Positions 1 to 8,190 of a stretch of 64,000 nt of DNA are shown piece after piece (position 1 is the stretch's first letter; each line of letters starts with the position of its first letter). The notes under the pieces were generated by a model. That model was given only the letters and a program-made list of their open reading frames with translations, did not search any database and was not told where the DNA came from. The position numbers and the translations under genes were made by a program. The stretch lies in contig NC_006270.3 in the NCBI RefSeq assembly GCF_000011645.1, positions 4,158,598 to 4,222,597 on the forward strand, in the 5' to 3' direction. The DNA is from Bacillus licheniformis DSM 13 = ATCC 14580 (lineage in GTDB: Bacteria > Bacillota > Bacilli > Bacillales > Bacillaceae).

Positions 1-532
1 CCTTTTTTATATTACATATAATAGCCCTTTTAGCAGGTACAATTAAGGTAAGTTTAATAAATAGCCTCAATAAAACATAGCTCATATACCGTTTTCTTTT
101 TTGACCTGATAAGTCCGCTAAAACTCTTGAATCAAAATAATCATCTAAACAACTAATAATTTTTTTTATAACATCCTGATCAAAAAATTCCCTTTCTTTT
201 GTTTCCTCTAAGTTAAACTTATCTGTTAAATATTTCTTATAGCCCTGATAATCATACAATTCAACAAATATATCGGTTGACCACGCTTTACTAACAAGAA
301 ATTTATAAAATGATTTAATACTTTCCAAATGATTTTCCATGGAACTTACCGTATTAATTTGTCCCAATTCATTGTAATGACCTATACAATCTTCTACATC
401 ATTAATATTGATTTTTGTTGGCTTATCGGCTTTATTTATTTTCTTAATAAAATTTACAAATTTATTAATATGATTTTCATAGCTTGCATCCATTTCGAGA
501 TATTCCTTACTCCAACGTTCTATTAAAGTCAT
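1..532 (-). CDS. Partial tyrosine-recombinase-like protein (3' part outside window)
   Basis: An open frame runs from ATG at 532 to the window edge (about 177 codons, no stop), preceded by an AGGGGG ribosome-binding site. The first ~100 residues are helical and end in a 'SIKSFYKFLV' type segment, resembling the SAM-like N-terminal core-binding domain of phage integrases. From about residue 115 the pattern 'FFDQDVIKKIISCL' followed by a hydrophobic helix and 'PAKRAIICNI' resembles the start of a tyrosine recombinase catalytic domain, where the first catalytic Arg normally follows 'TGLR'. The remaining catalytic residues are beyond the edge. It lies downstream of the CD-NTase but behind a terminator. 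The family call rests on pattern only. Confidence 0.45.
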   Translation of the reverse strand, partial: MTLIERWSKEYLEMDASYENHINKFVNFIKKINKADKPTKININDVEDCIGHYNELGQINTVSSMENHLESIKSFYKFLVSKAWSTDIFVELYDYQGYKKYLTDKFNLEETKEREFFDQDVIKKIISCLDDYFDSRVLADLSGQKRKRYMSYVLLRLFIKLTLIVPAKRAIICNIKK

Positions 533-597
533 TAGCTACCCCCTATTTTCCATAAAAGTTACTTTTCTATCGTTATCTTTTATTTTATTTTTTTAAA

Positions 598-629
598 GGA
601 ATGTACAAACACAATTAATTGTACGTTCC
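598..629 (-). terminator. Terminator after CD-NTase
   Basis: Inverted repeat GGAA.GTACAA / TTGTAC.TTCC followed on the minus strand by a T-rich run, directly after the stop of the CD-NTase gene. Confidence 0.7.
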
Positions 630-636
630 TCAACTA

Positions 637-1989
637 TCAATTAATTGTAGATATAGGAACACTAATCCTGTCTTTAGCAACGCAAACATTTTTATATACA
701 ATATAGCATTCTACGTAATGTTCGCCTTTAAAGTTAGTAGACTCAAATTTCTTGTGTGTACCCTTGTCTCTCACAATTTGTCCTCTTATACAGTCTCTTC
801 TGATTGCTTCCTCTCCACGATTAAGAACTTTCCAATACACTTCATAATAAAGATTATCCTCATCATCTTTAGACAATGTTTCGAATTCATTTTCTGTTAT
901 GAAAAATTCTAAGCTCTTATTCGCCTTTAACGGTAACTTATCACGTAAGATGTTTCTTAGAAACTTATTTCTAAATCCATCTTGTTTTACTATACAGTCA
1001 ATTTTTAGATGATAACGAATGTCAACATCAAACTTATGTTCAATAAATTCTTCTGTTTGTCGAACACTCCTACCAAATAATGCACTCTTTTCAATCACAT
1101 TACTCTCTTGTATTTCTTCAGGTATAGGAAACGCCTTTCCAAAAATGTCCTGTAATTTTTCATATAAGTCTTCGCTATCTTCTGTCTTATCTTTGATTTT
1201 TTCATATGCCTTTTTAGCTTGATTAACGAACGCTCCACCTTTATTATAAACCTTTTGATTACTACCCAAAGCGTACCAATACTTTTGATCCTTATTTCGA
1301 GTTTTCAAGTAATAGAAAAGATCCTTTAACAAAGAAAGGTAATCATCAAAAGTCGAATCTTTATAGTTTTCATTTTCATTGAAGAAATTATAAACTAATG
1401 TATCTATTAATAACCCACCAAATTTAAACCCCTTATTATTCTTCCAAGCTCTAACTATATTACAAACATATTTATAATTCGAGTTCGTCTCGTCTATAAC
1501 TTTTATACTCTCATCAATTTCTGGCATGGGGTCAGTTTTCTTCCAAGAACCCCCATTATTTGAATCGGGATAATCATATGCCCCATCCGTTCTCTCAAAG
1601 CATGGACATACTTCAACTGTTTTGTTTATACTCTCAAAACTTACGACAACAACTTGTCCATCGCCTCTAACTATTGTTTTTGGGTATCGTTTCTTAATTT
1701 CCTGTTTAACCTTCTGCAATAGTTTCGATTGACCATTTCCCTCGTATTCATCGTATTGATTTTTTAGTTCCTTTGGTAGTACATAAAGCATGTCAACATC
1801 GCTGAATGTTTTTATTGCTGTATCCCTTCCTAATGAACCTACTATATGACTGTTTTCTATTTCCTCATTATCTAAGTCTCGAAATGATTTATTTAGCCTT
1901 TTGGTAATTTCCTTTACCCTCTTCGTTTCTTCCTCTATTGATGCTATTTGTAATCCATCGACAAATTCCTCAAACTTTTCTCCTAACAT
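637..1989 (-). CDS. CD-NTase (SMODS-type nucleotidyltransferase) with AGS-C-like sensor domain; CBASS-like
   Basis: This 450-residue protein has the DNA-polymerase-beta-like CD-NTase signature: GSLGR at 51-55 followed by SDVDML with D64 and D66, the metal-binding pair. The third acidic position appears to be E126 in 'VEVCPCF'. The C-terminal ~110 residues ('YYEVYWKVLNRGEEA', then 'GEHYVECYIVYKNVCVA') resemble the AGS-C sensor domain that often accompanies SMODS enzymes. By family, such enzymes make a cyclic oligonucleotide upon phage infection to activate a cell-killing effector. The ATG at 1989 has an AGGGGG site, and the gene starts 9 bp after the SLATT-type gene, so the two form an operon. 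Nucleotide product is not predictable from sequence. Confidence 0.88.
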   Translation of the reverse strand: MLGEKFEEFVDGLQIASIEEETKRVKEITKRLNKSFRDLDNEEIENSHIVGSLGRDTAIKTFSDVDMLYVLPKELKNQYDEYEGNGQSKLLQKVKQEIKKRYPKTIVRGDGQVVVVSFESINKTVEVCPCFERTDGAYDYPDSNNGGSWKKTDPMPEIDESIKVIDETNSNYKYVCNIVRAWKNNKGFKFGGLLIDTLVYNFFNENENYKDSTFDDYLSLLKDLFYYLKTRNKDQKYWYALGSNQKVYNKGGAFVNQAKKAYEKIKDKTEDSEDLYEKLQDIFGKAFPIPEEIQESNVIEKSALFGRSVRQTEEFIEHKFDVDIRYHLKIDCIVKQDGFRNKFLRNILRDKLPLKANKSLEFFITENEFETLSKDDEDNLYYEVYWKVLNRGEEAIRRDCIRGQIVRDKGTHKKFESTNFKGEHYVECYIVYKNVCVAKDRISVPISTIN

Positions 1990-1998
1990 AGAATCCCC

Positions 1999-2583
1999 CT
2001 ATAAAACAATGATTAATAGTATGATAAACGCAATGAAACCAATTACTGCTATTCTGAAGGAAATGGGAATTTTGTCCTTCCAAGTGAATTTTTTTTGCTC
2101 ATCTATCCATTCATACTGACTTTGAAAAAAAAGCTTATAATGAGCAACCCAGTCACTCAGAAATATCTGTTTTGAGATGCTTATTTGATAGAACTCATTC
2201 AATAACTCATTCATTCGTATTGCTTCGTTCGATTCATTGCTAAAGTTCTCTTGTTCTGAACTTTTAGCCTGATAATATATTTCTCGAAGTTCATTATGAA
2301 TCTGTATTAACCTATTTCCAACTTCTCTATATCTATCTTTTTCACTGTTGTATTGACTAATGGTTAAAGCAATGATGCTTGCGATTATTAAAAGTAAGGA
2401 AATTTCTGAATTATACGGGAAACTTGGTTTATATATTTGCCAAATACCAATGGCAAGTGTAATGAAGGCTATTCTCCCTGGCATTTTTACAACTGTATCA
2501 TAGGTTGAAAAATGCTTTTTAGCTCCATATATTACGTTATATCCATTCTCTGCAAGTTGTCGTAAAAACAAATTTCTTTCCAA
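1999..2583 (-). CDS. SLATT-type two-TM membrane protein, putative CBASS effector
   Basis: About 194 residues. Two hydrophobic helices lie near residues 35-75 ('IAFITLAIGIWQIY' and 'LLLIIASIIALTI'), followed by a long helical stretch and another hydrophobic segment at the C-terminus. This layout fits SLATT domains, two-TM modules known to pair with SMODS nucleotidyltransferases as proposed pore-forming effectors. An upstream TTG at 2601 would place the GGGGG ribosome-binding site (2591-2595) inside the gene, so I chose TTG at 2583, which has about 7 bases of spacing. It is the first gene of the pair, with the CD-NTase 9 bp downstream. Effector role is inferred from partnership. Confidence 0.75.
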   Translation of the reverse strand: MERNLFLRQLAENGYNVIYGAKKHFSTYDTVVKMPGRIAFITLAIGIWQIYKPSFPYNSEISLLLIIASIIALTISQYNSEKDRYREVGNRLIQIHNELREIYYQAKSSEQENFSNESNEAIRMNELLNEFYQISISKQIFLSDWVAHYKLFFQSQYEWIDEQKKFTWKDKIPISFRIAVIGFIAFIILLIIVL

Positions 2584-2601
2584 CTTCAAGCCCCCTTTCA
2601 A

Positions 2602-2678
2602 AATTTCTTTATATAAATATGGAATTAAAATAACTCATACATCTATAATATAAAAACAATTGCAAAGGAGGTGTATAG
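2602..2678. promoter_or_regulatory. Divergent promoter region between CBASS-like pair and putative regulator
   Basis: This 77-bp AT-rich gap separates divergent genes. On the plus strand 'TATAATATA' stands about 35 bases before the ATG at 2679 and is followed by a strong AAGGAGGTG site. On the minus strand 'TATATAAAG' could be a -10 for the SLATT-type gene. A shared intergenic region fits autoregulation by the divergent protein; no clear operator dyad is visible. Confidence 0.45.
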
Positions 2679-3173
2679 ATGAACAAGGACAAATTCCAAA
2701 CAACAGATAGCAAAAGTCGTGTAACCTTCGTAAATGAGTTATTAAAAAGAGAAGATTTTGATTTACAAAAAGTAGCGGATGTTCTTGAAATGAACTATTC
2801 TACCTTTACTAAACTGATGCAAGAAGACGATTATGTTTATATTAAACGGGAAAACCAGTATTACAAATTTGTTCGTGACGAAAGCCAGATATTTACTATT
2901 TCTGACCAAACTGATTCTGAGATGGATTATATTAAAGCGAATTTTTCCCTTCTAAAGAGCATAATAGAACGATATAAACACAAAGATGACTTCATTATTG
3001 ATAAGCGTATTTTCCGATCTACCTCTAAAACCTCCAGTAAAAACTTCCGTATGCCAGACGATCTCTACCAAAACTTTGTTGCTACTTGTGAAAACGAGTT
3101 CCCCCACTTGAAAATCCAAGATATTATTGCTCAACTTCTTCTCGACTTTACAGATAAATATTCCGACAAGTAA
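2679..3173 (+). CDS. Putative DNA-binding protein divergent to the CBASS-like pair
   Basis: I do not recognise this 164-residue protein as a named family. Residues ~12-58 ('VNELLKREDFDLQKVADVL' then 'NYSTFTKLM') read as a short helix-turn-helix. The C-terminus ('FRMPDDLYQNF', then 'IQDIIAQLLLDF') has the strand-helix-helix look of a ribbon-helix-helix or CopG-like segment. It starts at ATG with an excellent AAGGAGGTG site and is transcribed away from the SLATT/CD-NTase operon across 77 bp. A regulator of that operon is the simplest guess, but a replication or partition accessory of the mobile element is also possible. Confidence 0.5.
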   Translation: MNKDKFQTTDSKSRVTFVNELLKREDFDLQKVADVLEMNYSTFTKLMQEDDYVYIKRENQYYKFVRDESQIFTISDQTDSEMDYIKANFSLLKSIIERYKHKDDFIIDKRIFRSTSKTSSKNFRMPDDLYQNFVATCENEFPHLKIQDIIAQLLLDFTDKYSDK

Positions 3174-3190
3174 AAAGAAAATTGAAAGGT

Positions 3191-3237
3191 AAGGCAGTGC
3201 CAATAGCAATGCTTAAATTGGAACTGCCTTATTTTAA
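3191..3237. terminator. Bidirectional terminator between convergent genes
   Basis: A 14-bp stem with one mismatch (3191-3204 with 3217-3230) lies between the convergent genes ending at 3173 and 3269, with a T-rich stretch after it on the plus strand. Confidence 0.7.
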
Positions 3238-3268
3238 AGGAGCATATATTAAAACTAATGCTTTTCTA

Positions 3269-4183
3269 TTATCCAAGTACCTTCTTTACTTTTCCTTTCC
3301 AATCATTTCGATGAATAAGCCGCCATTCATGAAGATTGTTTTTGATAATTTCCGCTTTACTCATTTTAGACACGCTTTCCCAATCCCCTTTAACAATATA
3401 AGTAGCGTTGCCTACATTTGCACTTTCAAAAACATATAATTCCTTATCCTTAAATCCGAATACAACATAACCTGAAAAGCCATTCTGACCAATTGCTTCA
3501 AAATCAGGCTTATATTGAACGATTGTTTCAAGTCTTTCCCAAATTACCATCTGTTTTGATTTTTTACTTGATTCAACTATTTCTTTAAAACGTTCCTTTC
3601 GTTCTTCCCATGGCAATTCTTTACTCTCCAAAAAGATCCAATTGTATCGCTTTAAATATGAAGGTTTGTAATAGGTATCTAACTGTTCTGAGAAAACTTC
3701 ACAATATCCTACTAACTCTAAAATAATATTTGCTCCAACTGTAGCTATCTCCGAATCTGTTTCTTTATTAAAAGTTTCATTTATCAATAAAAATAAATCA
3801 TCACCTTTTGCTTCAATTACAATTTCAAATCCTGTTCCTGGTATAATCTCTTTTTTATAAACTTGACGGGGAATATCAACGAAATCTGTCACTTCCTCCG
3901 TTTGATCTCTCCCTCTGAACTCCTTACGTGTGGAATACATAGAAACATAGATAGTTTCTTTGGGAAGATCTCTTCTTATAATCTCCTTACCTTCTACATT
4001 GAAACGAGTAAACCTGCCAACTATAGGCGGAAACATTGCTTGTCCAGCTTCGAAAGCAGGAAAACCTATCTTTTCTATTTTCTCTTTGTTTTCATTCGTA
4101 ATTTTCACTCCTAATCGAAAAACACCATCAACTAACTTAATATATTTCTCAATAGATCTAATGTAACTTTTACCTTGAATCAT
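3269..4183 (-). CDS. Unknown 304-residue protein in defence island
   Basis: I cannot name this protein. It is soluble-looking (no TM helices), rich in Glu and Lys, and appears to have two parts. An N-terminal ~200 residues carries mixed strands and a helical 'PWEERKERFKEIV' region. A C-terminal ~80 residues holds 'GFSGYVVFGF', 'NATYIV', 'DWE' and 'HRNDWKGKV', which looks like a compact conserved module. ATG at 4183 is preceded by AGGGAG and GGTG. It sits between the type I RM operon (separated by a terminator at 4234-4272) and the CBASS-like region, so it is probably its own transcription unit. A defence role is inferred from location only. Confidence 0.6.
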   Translation of the reverse strand: MIQGKSYIRSIEKYIKLVDGVFRLGVKITNENKEKIEKIGFPAFEAGQAMFPPIVGRFTRFNVEGKEIIRRDLPKETIYVSMYSTRKEFRGRDQTEEVTDFVDIPRQVYKKEIIPGTGFEIVIEAKGDDLFLLINETFNKETDSEIATVGANIILELVGYCEVFSEQLDTYYKPSYLKRYNWIFLESKELPWEERKERFKEIVESSKKSKQMVIWERLETIVQYKPDFEAIGQNGFSGYVVFGFKDKELYVFESANVGNATYIVKGDWESVSKMSKAEIIKNNLHEWRLIHRNDWKGKVKKVLG

Positions 4184-4233
4184 TTTTCACCATTCTCCCT
4201 TCGATAATATAAAATCTTTGGCTCTATTCTGAT

Positions 4234-4272
4234 AAAAAAAGACAGCTCTAATCTAATTAGAAACTGTCTTTC
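4234..4272 (-). terminator. Terminator of the type I RM operon
   Basis: Stem GACAG...CTGTC with extended pairing across TCTAAT/ATTAGA, followed on the minus strand by seven T residues, just after the DUF45 gene. Confidence 0.85.
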
Positions 4273-4300
4273 CTTCGTATCTTGATGTCAGTTCGTGTTG

Positions 4301-5026
4301 TTAAAGTTCTTGGACAATCTCTTCATCGAGTATTGTTTTCCGTTTTTCCCAATCGGGCATAAGAGTATATAACATTTTATAAAAGTTATCGCTGTGGTCG
4401 TTGTATTTAAAATGAATCAGCTCATGCAGAACAACGTAGTCGATGCAATGTTTGGGAGCTTTAATTAGTTCCGTATTCAAAAGTATTGTATTTTTATCTA
4501 CTAATGCTGAACCCCATCGTGCTTTCATCAATCGTAAATCTAAAGAGGGCTTTTCTACACCATATTTCTGCATATATAAGCTCATTTTGTCGAGGGACTC
4601 TTGAAAAATTTTCAGAGCTTTTTCCCGATACCAACCATCCATCAACTTCTCTTTCCGCTTATAGTTTTGTGGATTTTGAACATATAAGTAAATAAACCCT
4701 CTAAAATACTTTACCATTTCTTCGTCTTCTGTTTTTTCGACACGCAAACGGTATTGCTTCCCTAAATAACGAAAAGACTCCCCACTTACATACTCTCGCT
4801 CACTCTGTTTATGAGGTAATACGTCTTCGAATGTTTTCACATTCTTTACAATCCAAGCACCTTTACTTTTCACAAAATCATAAATAAAATCAATCGGTAC
4901 TTTGTCATTTGCTGATACTTGAATAGTCCGATCAGGCTTAATGTTTAAATTCACATTCTTAACGTTTTTACGTTCAAGCATAAAATCAATACATTTGTTG
5001 CCATACTGGATTTGATGTCTTTCCAT
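4301..5026 (-). CDS. DUF45 / YgjP-like zinc metallopeptidase associated with type I RM
   Basis: This 241-residue protein contains HELIH in 'VVLHELIHFKYNDHS' near residues 200-214, with the following 'NDHSDNFYKML' typical of the DUF45 (YgjP-like, SprT/M48-related) metallopeptidases. Both His of HExxH and the Glu are present. Proteins of this family are frequently encoded next to hsdR, but their role in restriction is not established. The gene starts 11 bp after hsdR and is the last of the operon, ahead of a strong terminator, so it is co-transcribed with the RM genes. Confidence 0.85.
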   Translation of the reverse strand: MERHQIQYGNKCIDFMLERKNVKNVNLNIKPDRTIQVSANDKVPIDFIYDFVKSKGAWIVKNVKTFEDVLPHKQSEREYVSGESFRYLGKQYRLRVEKTEDEEMVKYFRGFIYLYVQNPQNYKRKEKLMDGWYREKALKIFQESLDKMSLYMQKYGVEKPSLDLRLMKARWGSALVDKNTILLNTELIKAPKHCIDYVVLHELIHFKYNDHSDNFYKMLYTLMPDWEKRKTILDEEIVQEL

Positions 5027-5037
5027 GTTGTCACAAC

Positions 5038-8000
5038 CTAATAACGTCTGATAGCTACCGTTTTTATTTGTTCAATTAATTTATCAATCGTGTCATAATC
5101 TAACTCAACGTTATGTTCTTTGGAAAAGTCATATAAGAGATCATCCAAATCTTGTGCAATGCGATTATGGATTTGAAGGTTGTTATGCCAATCGACCTTC
5201 TGATGCTGTTTGATGATTTCATCCATCTTCAAGGCTAATTCTCCAAGCAAATCCTCACCGTAACTTGCACGTTCTTCTTTCGTTTCACTTAAAATGTCTT
5301 TCGTCACACCGTAAAACGCCTGTGCATCTTTATTTTCTTTGATGACAGTCGGATAATCTTCTTTTGATTCACCGTTTCTGTAATCGTTCATAATATCTTT
5401 CATCTTGTTCAAGTATTCTGCTTCAGAAATCCGCTTATCCTTATATTCCTGAATCGCCTCTTGAATCCGTTCAGAAAACTTCTTATAGTAAGCAGGGTTT
5501 TCATCCCATTTCGCATGGACACTCTTCGTTAATCGTGTCCGAATGGCATCCGCTTTTGCTCGTTTCGATTCTAAACGCTCCAACTCTTCTTCAAAGGCCT
5601 TTTCATTTAGAATATCGACTGGGTTTGTAATACGGATGACTTGCTCTGCTGAGATATATTGATCCATCAGCTTTTGCATTTTCGCCTCATACTCTTTATG
5701 GTCAATTGTATCCGAATAACGCAATTTTACACTTTTTCTTAGCTCTTGGAAAAACTTCAAGTCCTTTTTATACGTGGCAAGTTCTTCTGGCTGTAGTGCA
5801 TTATAGATTCGTTCGGATTCCAATGCAATCCCAAGGTTACGACCGAATTGACTTAATGTATCATAAAACGATTCTCTCTTCTCTTCATCTTCTAACAATA
5901 CTTCATACTCTTCGACATCTTGCTTATTTTTAATTGATGAGAACAGTTGCAGTAAGTCAGAATGATGCTGACGAAGTGAACCGACTACGCTAATGACATC
6001 ATGAATGGCTCCTTGCAGATCTTTCGGATCAAAATTCTCTAACCCTGCACCTGAATACATTTGCAGAGCTTCATCTAATTTTGATAACAATCCACGATAA
6101 TCAATAATAAGTCCGTAGTCTTTTCCTTCGTATAGTCTATTTACCCTGGCGATTGCTTGTAAGAGCGTATGTTCTTTCATTGGTTTATCAATATATAAAA
6201 TCGAAGCCCTTGGAGCATCAAAACCTGTCAGTAGTTTGTCTACTACAATAAGTAAATCAATATCATCACCATGAATAAACTCATCTTTAATGGCATCTTC
6301 ATAGTCTTCTGCTGTCCCATACCGATTCATCATTCGTTGCCAAAAACGTTGGATCTTATCATTCGATTCTTCATCTATCGCATCATGACCTTCTCGTTGG
6401 TCTGGTGGAGAGATAACGACTGCACAGTTTAAATCACCCAGTTCTTCAAAGGCTTCTAAATAACGAATCGCTTCCATCTTGCTATTAGTCGCAAGCATGG
6501 CTTTAAACTGAGAACCTTGTGTCTTGTAATTGCGATAAAAATGATCATTAATATCAAATGCAACCATACTAATGCGTTGGTCAGAAGAAGCAATTCGTTC
6601 AAAATGACTCCATTTTTTCATCACTTCATCTTTTTGCTTATCGTTCAAATGACGAGTGATCATCGAAAGTCGGTTATCAATCGCTGTTTTATTAACCGTT
6701 TGATCAACCATTTTCCCTTCGTACAACAGCGGAACGATCGCTCGATCTTTTACTCCATCGGCAATTGTGTATTTATGAATGAGCTTTCCAAATTTGATCA
6801 TCGTGCTTTTTTCTTTTTTCATGAGAGGTGTTCCTGTAAAGCCTAAGTAGCAGGCATTTGGGAACACTTTTCTCATTTTAATGTGCAATTCTCCATATTG
6901 GCTTCTGTGCGATTCATCAACAAGTACAAAGATGTCTCTTGATTCAATTGGCTGTTGTTTTGTTGATGCCGTATCGAATTTATGCACTAATGTCGTGACG
7001 ATATCAGCATTCCCATCTTTAATCAGTGAAACTAAATGGCTTCCAGATGTCGCTCGACTTGCTTTTAATCTCGTGTGATTAAACGTTTTGTGAATTTGCT
7101 TATCCAGTTCTACCCTGTCTGTTACAACAATAATTTTTGGATGGTAGTCATTTAACTCTGATAAAATGTAACGGGCAAGCATCACCATTGTGAGCGATTT
7201 CCCACTACCTTGCGTGTGCCAGATAACCCCGCTCTGTCGATTCCCATTTTCATCCCGCTCTTGAATTGTTGTTAATATCTCTTTTATCGCAAAATATTGC
7301 TGATAACGTGTCACCTTTTTTACATCTTTATCAAACAGTGTAAAGAAACATGTCAATTCAAGCAGTCGTTCAGGGTGGAATAAGGAAATGATGTTTTTGT
7401 CTTGCATCGTTGGCAATCGGTTTTCAACGGTTTGATGTAACCAATGATCTAACCATTCCTCATGCTCTTCTTTCCACACTGACCAGAACTTCTTCGGTGT
7501 TCCACATGTCGCATATTTTGTTTCGTTTTTATTTGTTGCCATCACCATCTGTACAAACTTAAACAGTTGGGGAACATAGTCATTTTTTTGATTTCGAATC
7601 ATTTGACTAATCCCTTGTTCCATGGAAATCGAAGCCTTTTTACACTCAATAACCGCAAACGGAATGCCATTTACAAACAACACAATGTCTGGACGAACTG
7701 TACCCCTGCCGTCTACACGTTCAACAGAAAATTCCTCTACAATGTGAAAAACATTATTTTCAACATTCTCCCAATCAATATATTGAATGGTAAATGACTT
7801 TTTCGAGCCGTCTGGAAGTAATTCCGTATAAGTTCTTCCTAACATCAACGTTTCATAAATGCTTTCATTTGCCTTTACAAGTCCGTTTGTGAGTGGCTCA
7901 TCCAAATCTCGCATCGCTTGTTGGATGTTCGCTTCACTGAACTTGTACGTAACACCTTTATACTGATAGGAATTTAACTCCTTCAATTTATTTTCCAATA

Positions 8001-8145
8001 CCGTTTTCAGCAAAACGCTATAGAGATTCTCACGCATCGCCTCAGCTCGTTCAGCCTCTATGTACTCATATCCTAAGCCTTGCAACACCTCGATCGCAGG
8101 CTGTTGACTAATGTAACGTTCATCATAACTTTGCGGAATCGACAT
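5038..8145 (-). CDS. hsdR: Type I restriction enzyme R subunit (HsdR)
   Basis: This 1035-residue motor and nuclease subunit of a type I restriction-modification enzyme would translocate and cleave unmodified DNA with HsdM and HsdS. The PD-(D/E)xK nuclease core shows D153 and E167-x-K169 ('PDIVLF...VIECKK'). The SF2 motor has Walker A GSGKS at 314-318, DESH at 411-414, and 'GFTGTPL' at 436-442 (motif III). The full length is normal for the family. ATG at 8145 has a GGAGGTGG site. It follows hsdS by 45 bp in the operon. All key catalytic residues visible are intact. Confidence 0.97.
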   Translation of the reverse strand: MSIPQSYDERYISQQPAIEVLQGLGYEYIEAERAEAMRENLYSVLLKTVLENKLKELNSYQYKGVTYKFSEANIQQAMRDLDEPLTNGLVKANESIYETLMLGRTYTELLPDGSKKSFTIQYIDWENVENNVFHIVEEFSVERVDGRGTVRPDIVLFVNGIPFAVIECKKASISMEQGISQMIRNQKNDYVPQLFKFVQMVMATNKNETKYATCGTPKKFWSVWKEEHEEWLDHWLHQTVENRLPTMQDKNIISLFHPERLLELTCFFTLFDKDVKKVTRYQQYFAIKEILTTIQERDENGNRQSGVIWHTQGSGKSLTMVMLARYILSELNDYHPKIIVVTDRVELDKQIHKTFNHTRLKASRATSGSHLVSLIKDGNADIVTTLVHKFDTASTKQQPIESRDIFVLVDESHRSQYGELHIKMRKVFPNACYLGFTGTPLMKKEKSTMIKFGKLIHKYTIADGVKDRAIVPLLYEGKMVDQTVNKTAIDNRLSMITRHLNDKQKDEVMKKWSHFERIASSDQRISMVAFDINDHFYRNYKTQGSQFKAMLATNSKMEAIRYLEAFEELGDLNCAVVISPPDQREGHDAIDEESNDKIQRFWQRMMNRYGTAEDYEDAIKDEFIHGDDIDLLIVVDKLLTGFDAPRASILYIDKPMKEHTLLQAIARVNRLYEGKDYGLIIDYRGLLSKLDEALQMYSGAGLENFDPKDLQGAIHDVISVVGSLRQHHSDLLQLFSSIKNKQDVEEYEVLLEDEEKRESFYDTLSQFGRNLGIALESERIYNALQPEELATYKKDLKFFQELRKSVKLRYSDTIDHKEYEAKMQKLMDQYISAEQVIRITNPVDILNEKAFEEELERLESKRAKADAIRTRLTKSVHAKWDENPAYYKKFSERIQEAIQEYKDKRISEAEYLNKMKDIMNDYRNGESKEDYPTVIKENKDAQAFYGVTKDILSETKEERASYGEDLLGELALKMDEIIKQHQKVDWHNNLQIHNRIAQDLDDLLYDFSKEHNVELDYDTIDKLIEQIKTVAIRRY

Positions 8146-8190
8146 TTCTCCACCTCCATTGTTGAGAATAAAGGAAAAGGAGTAAAGGAA

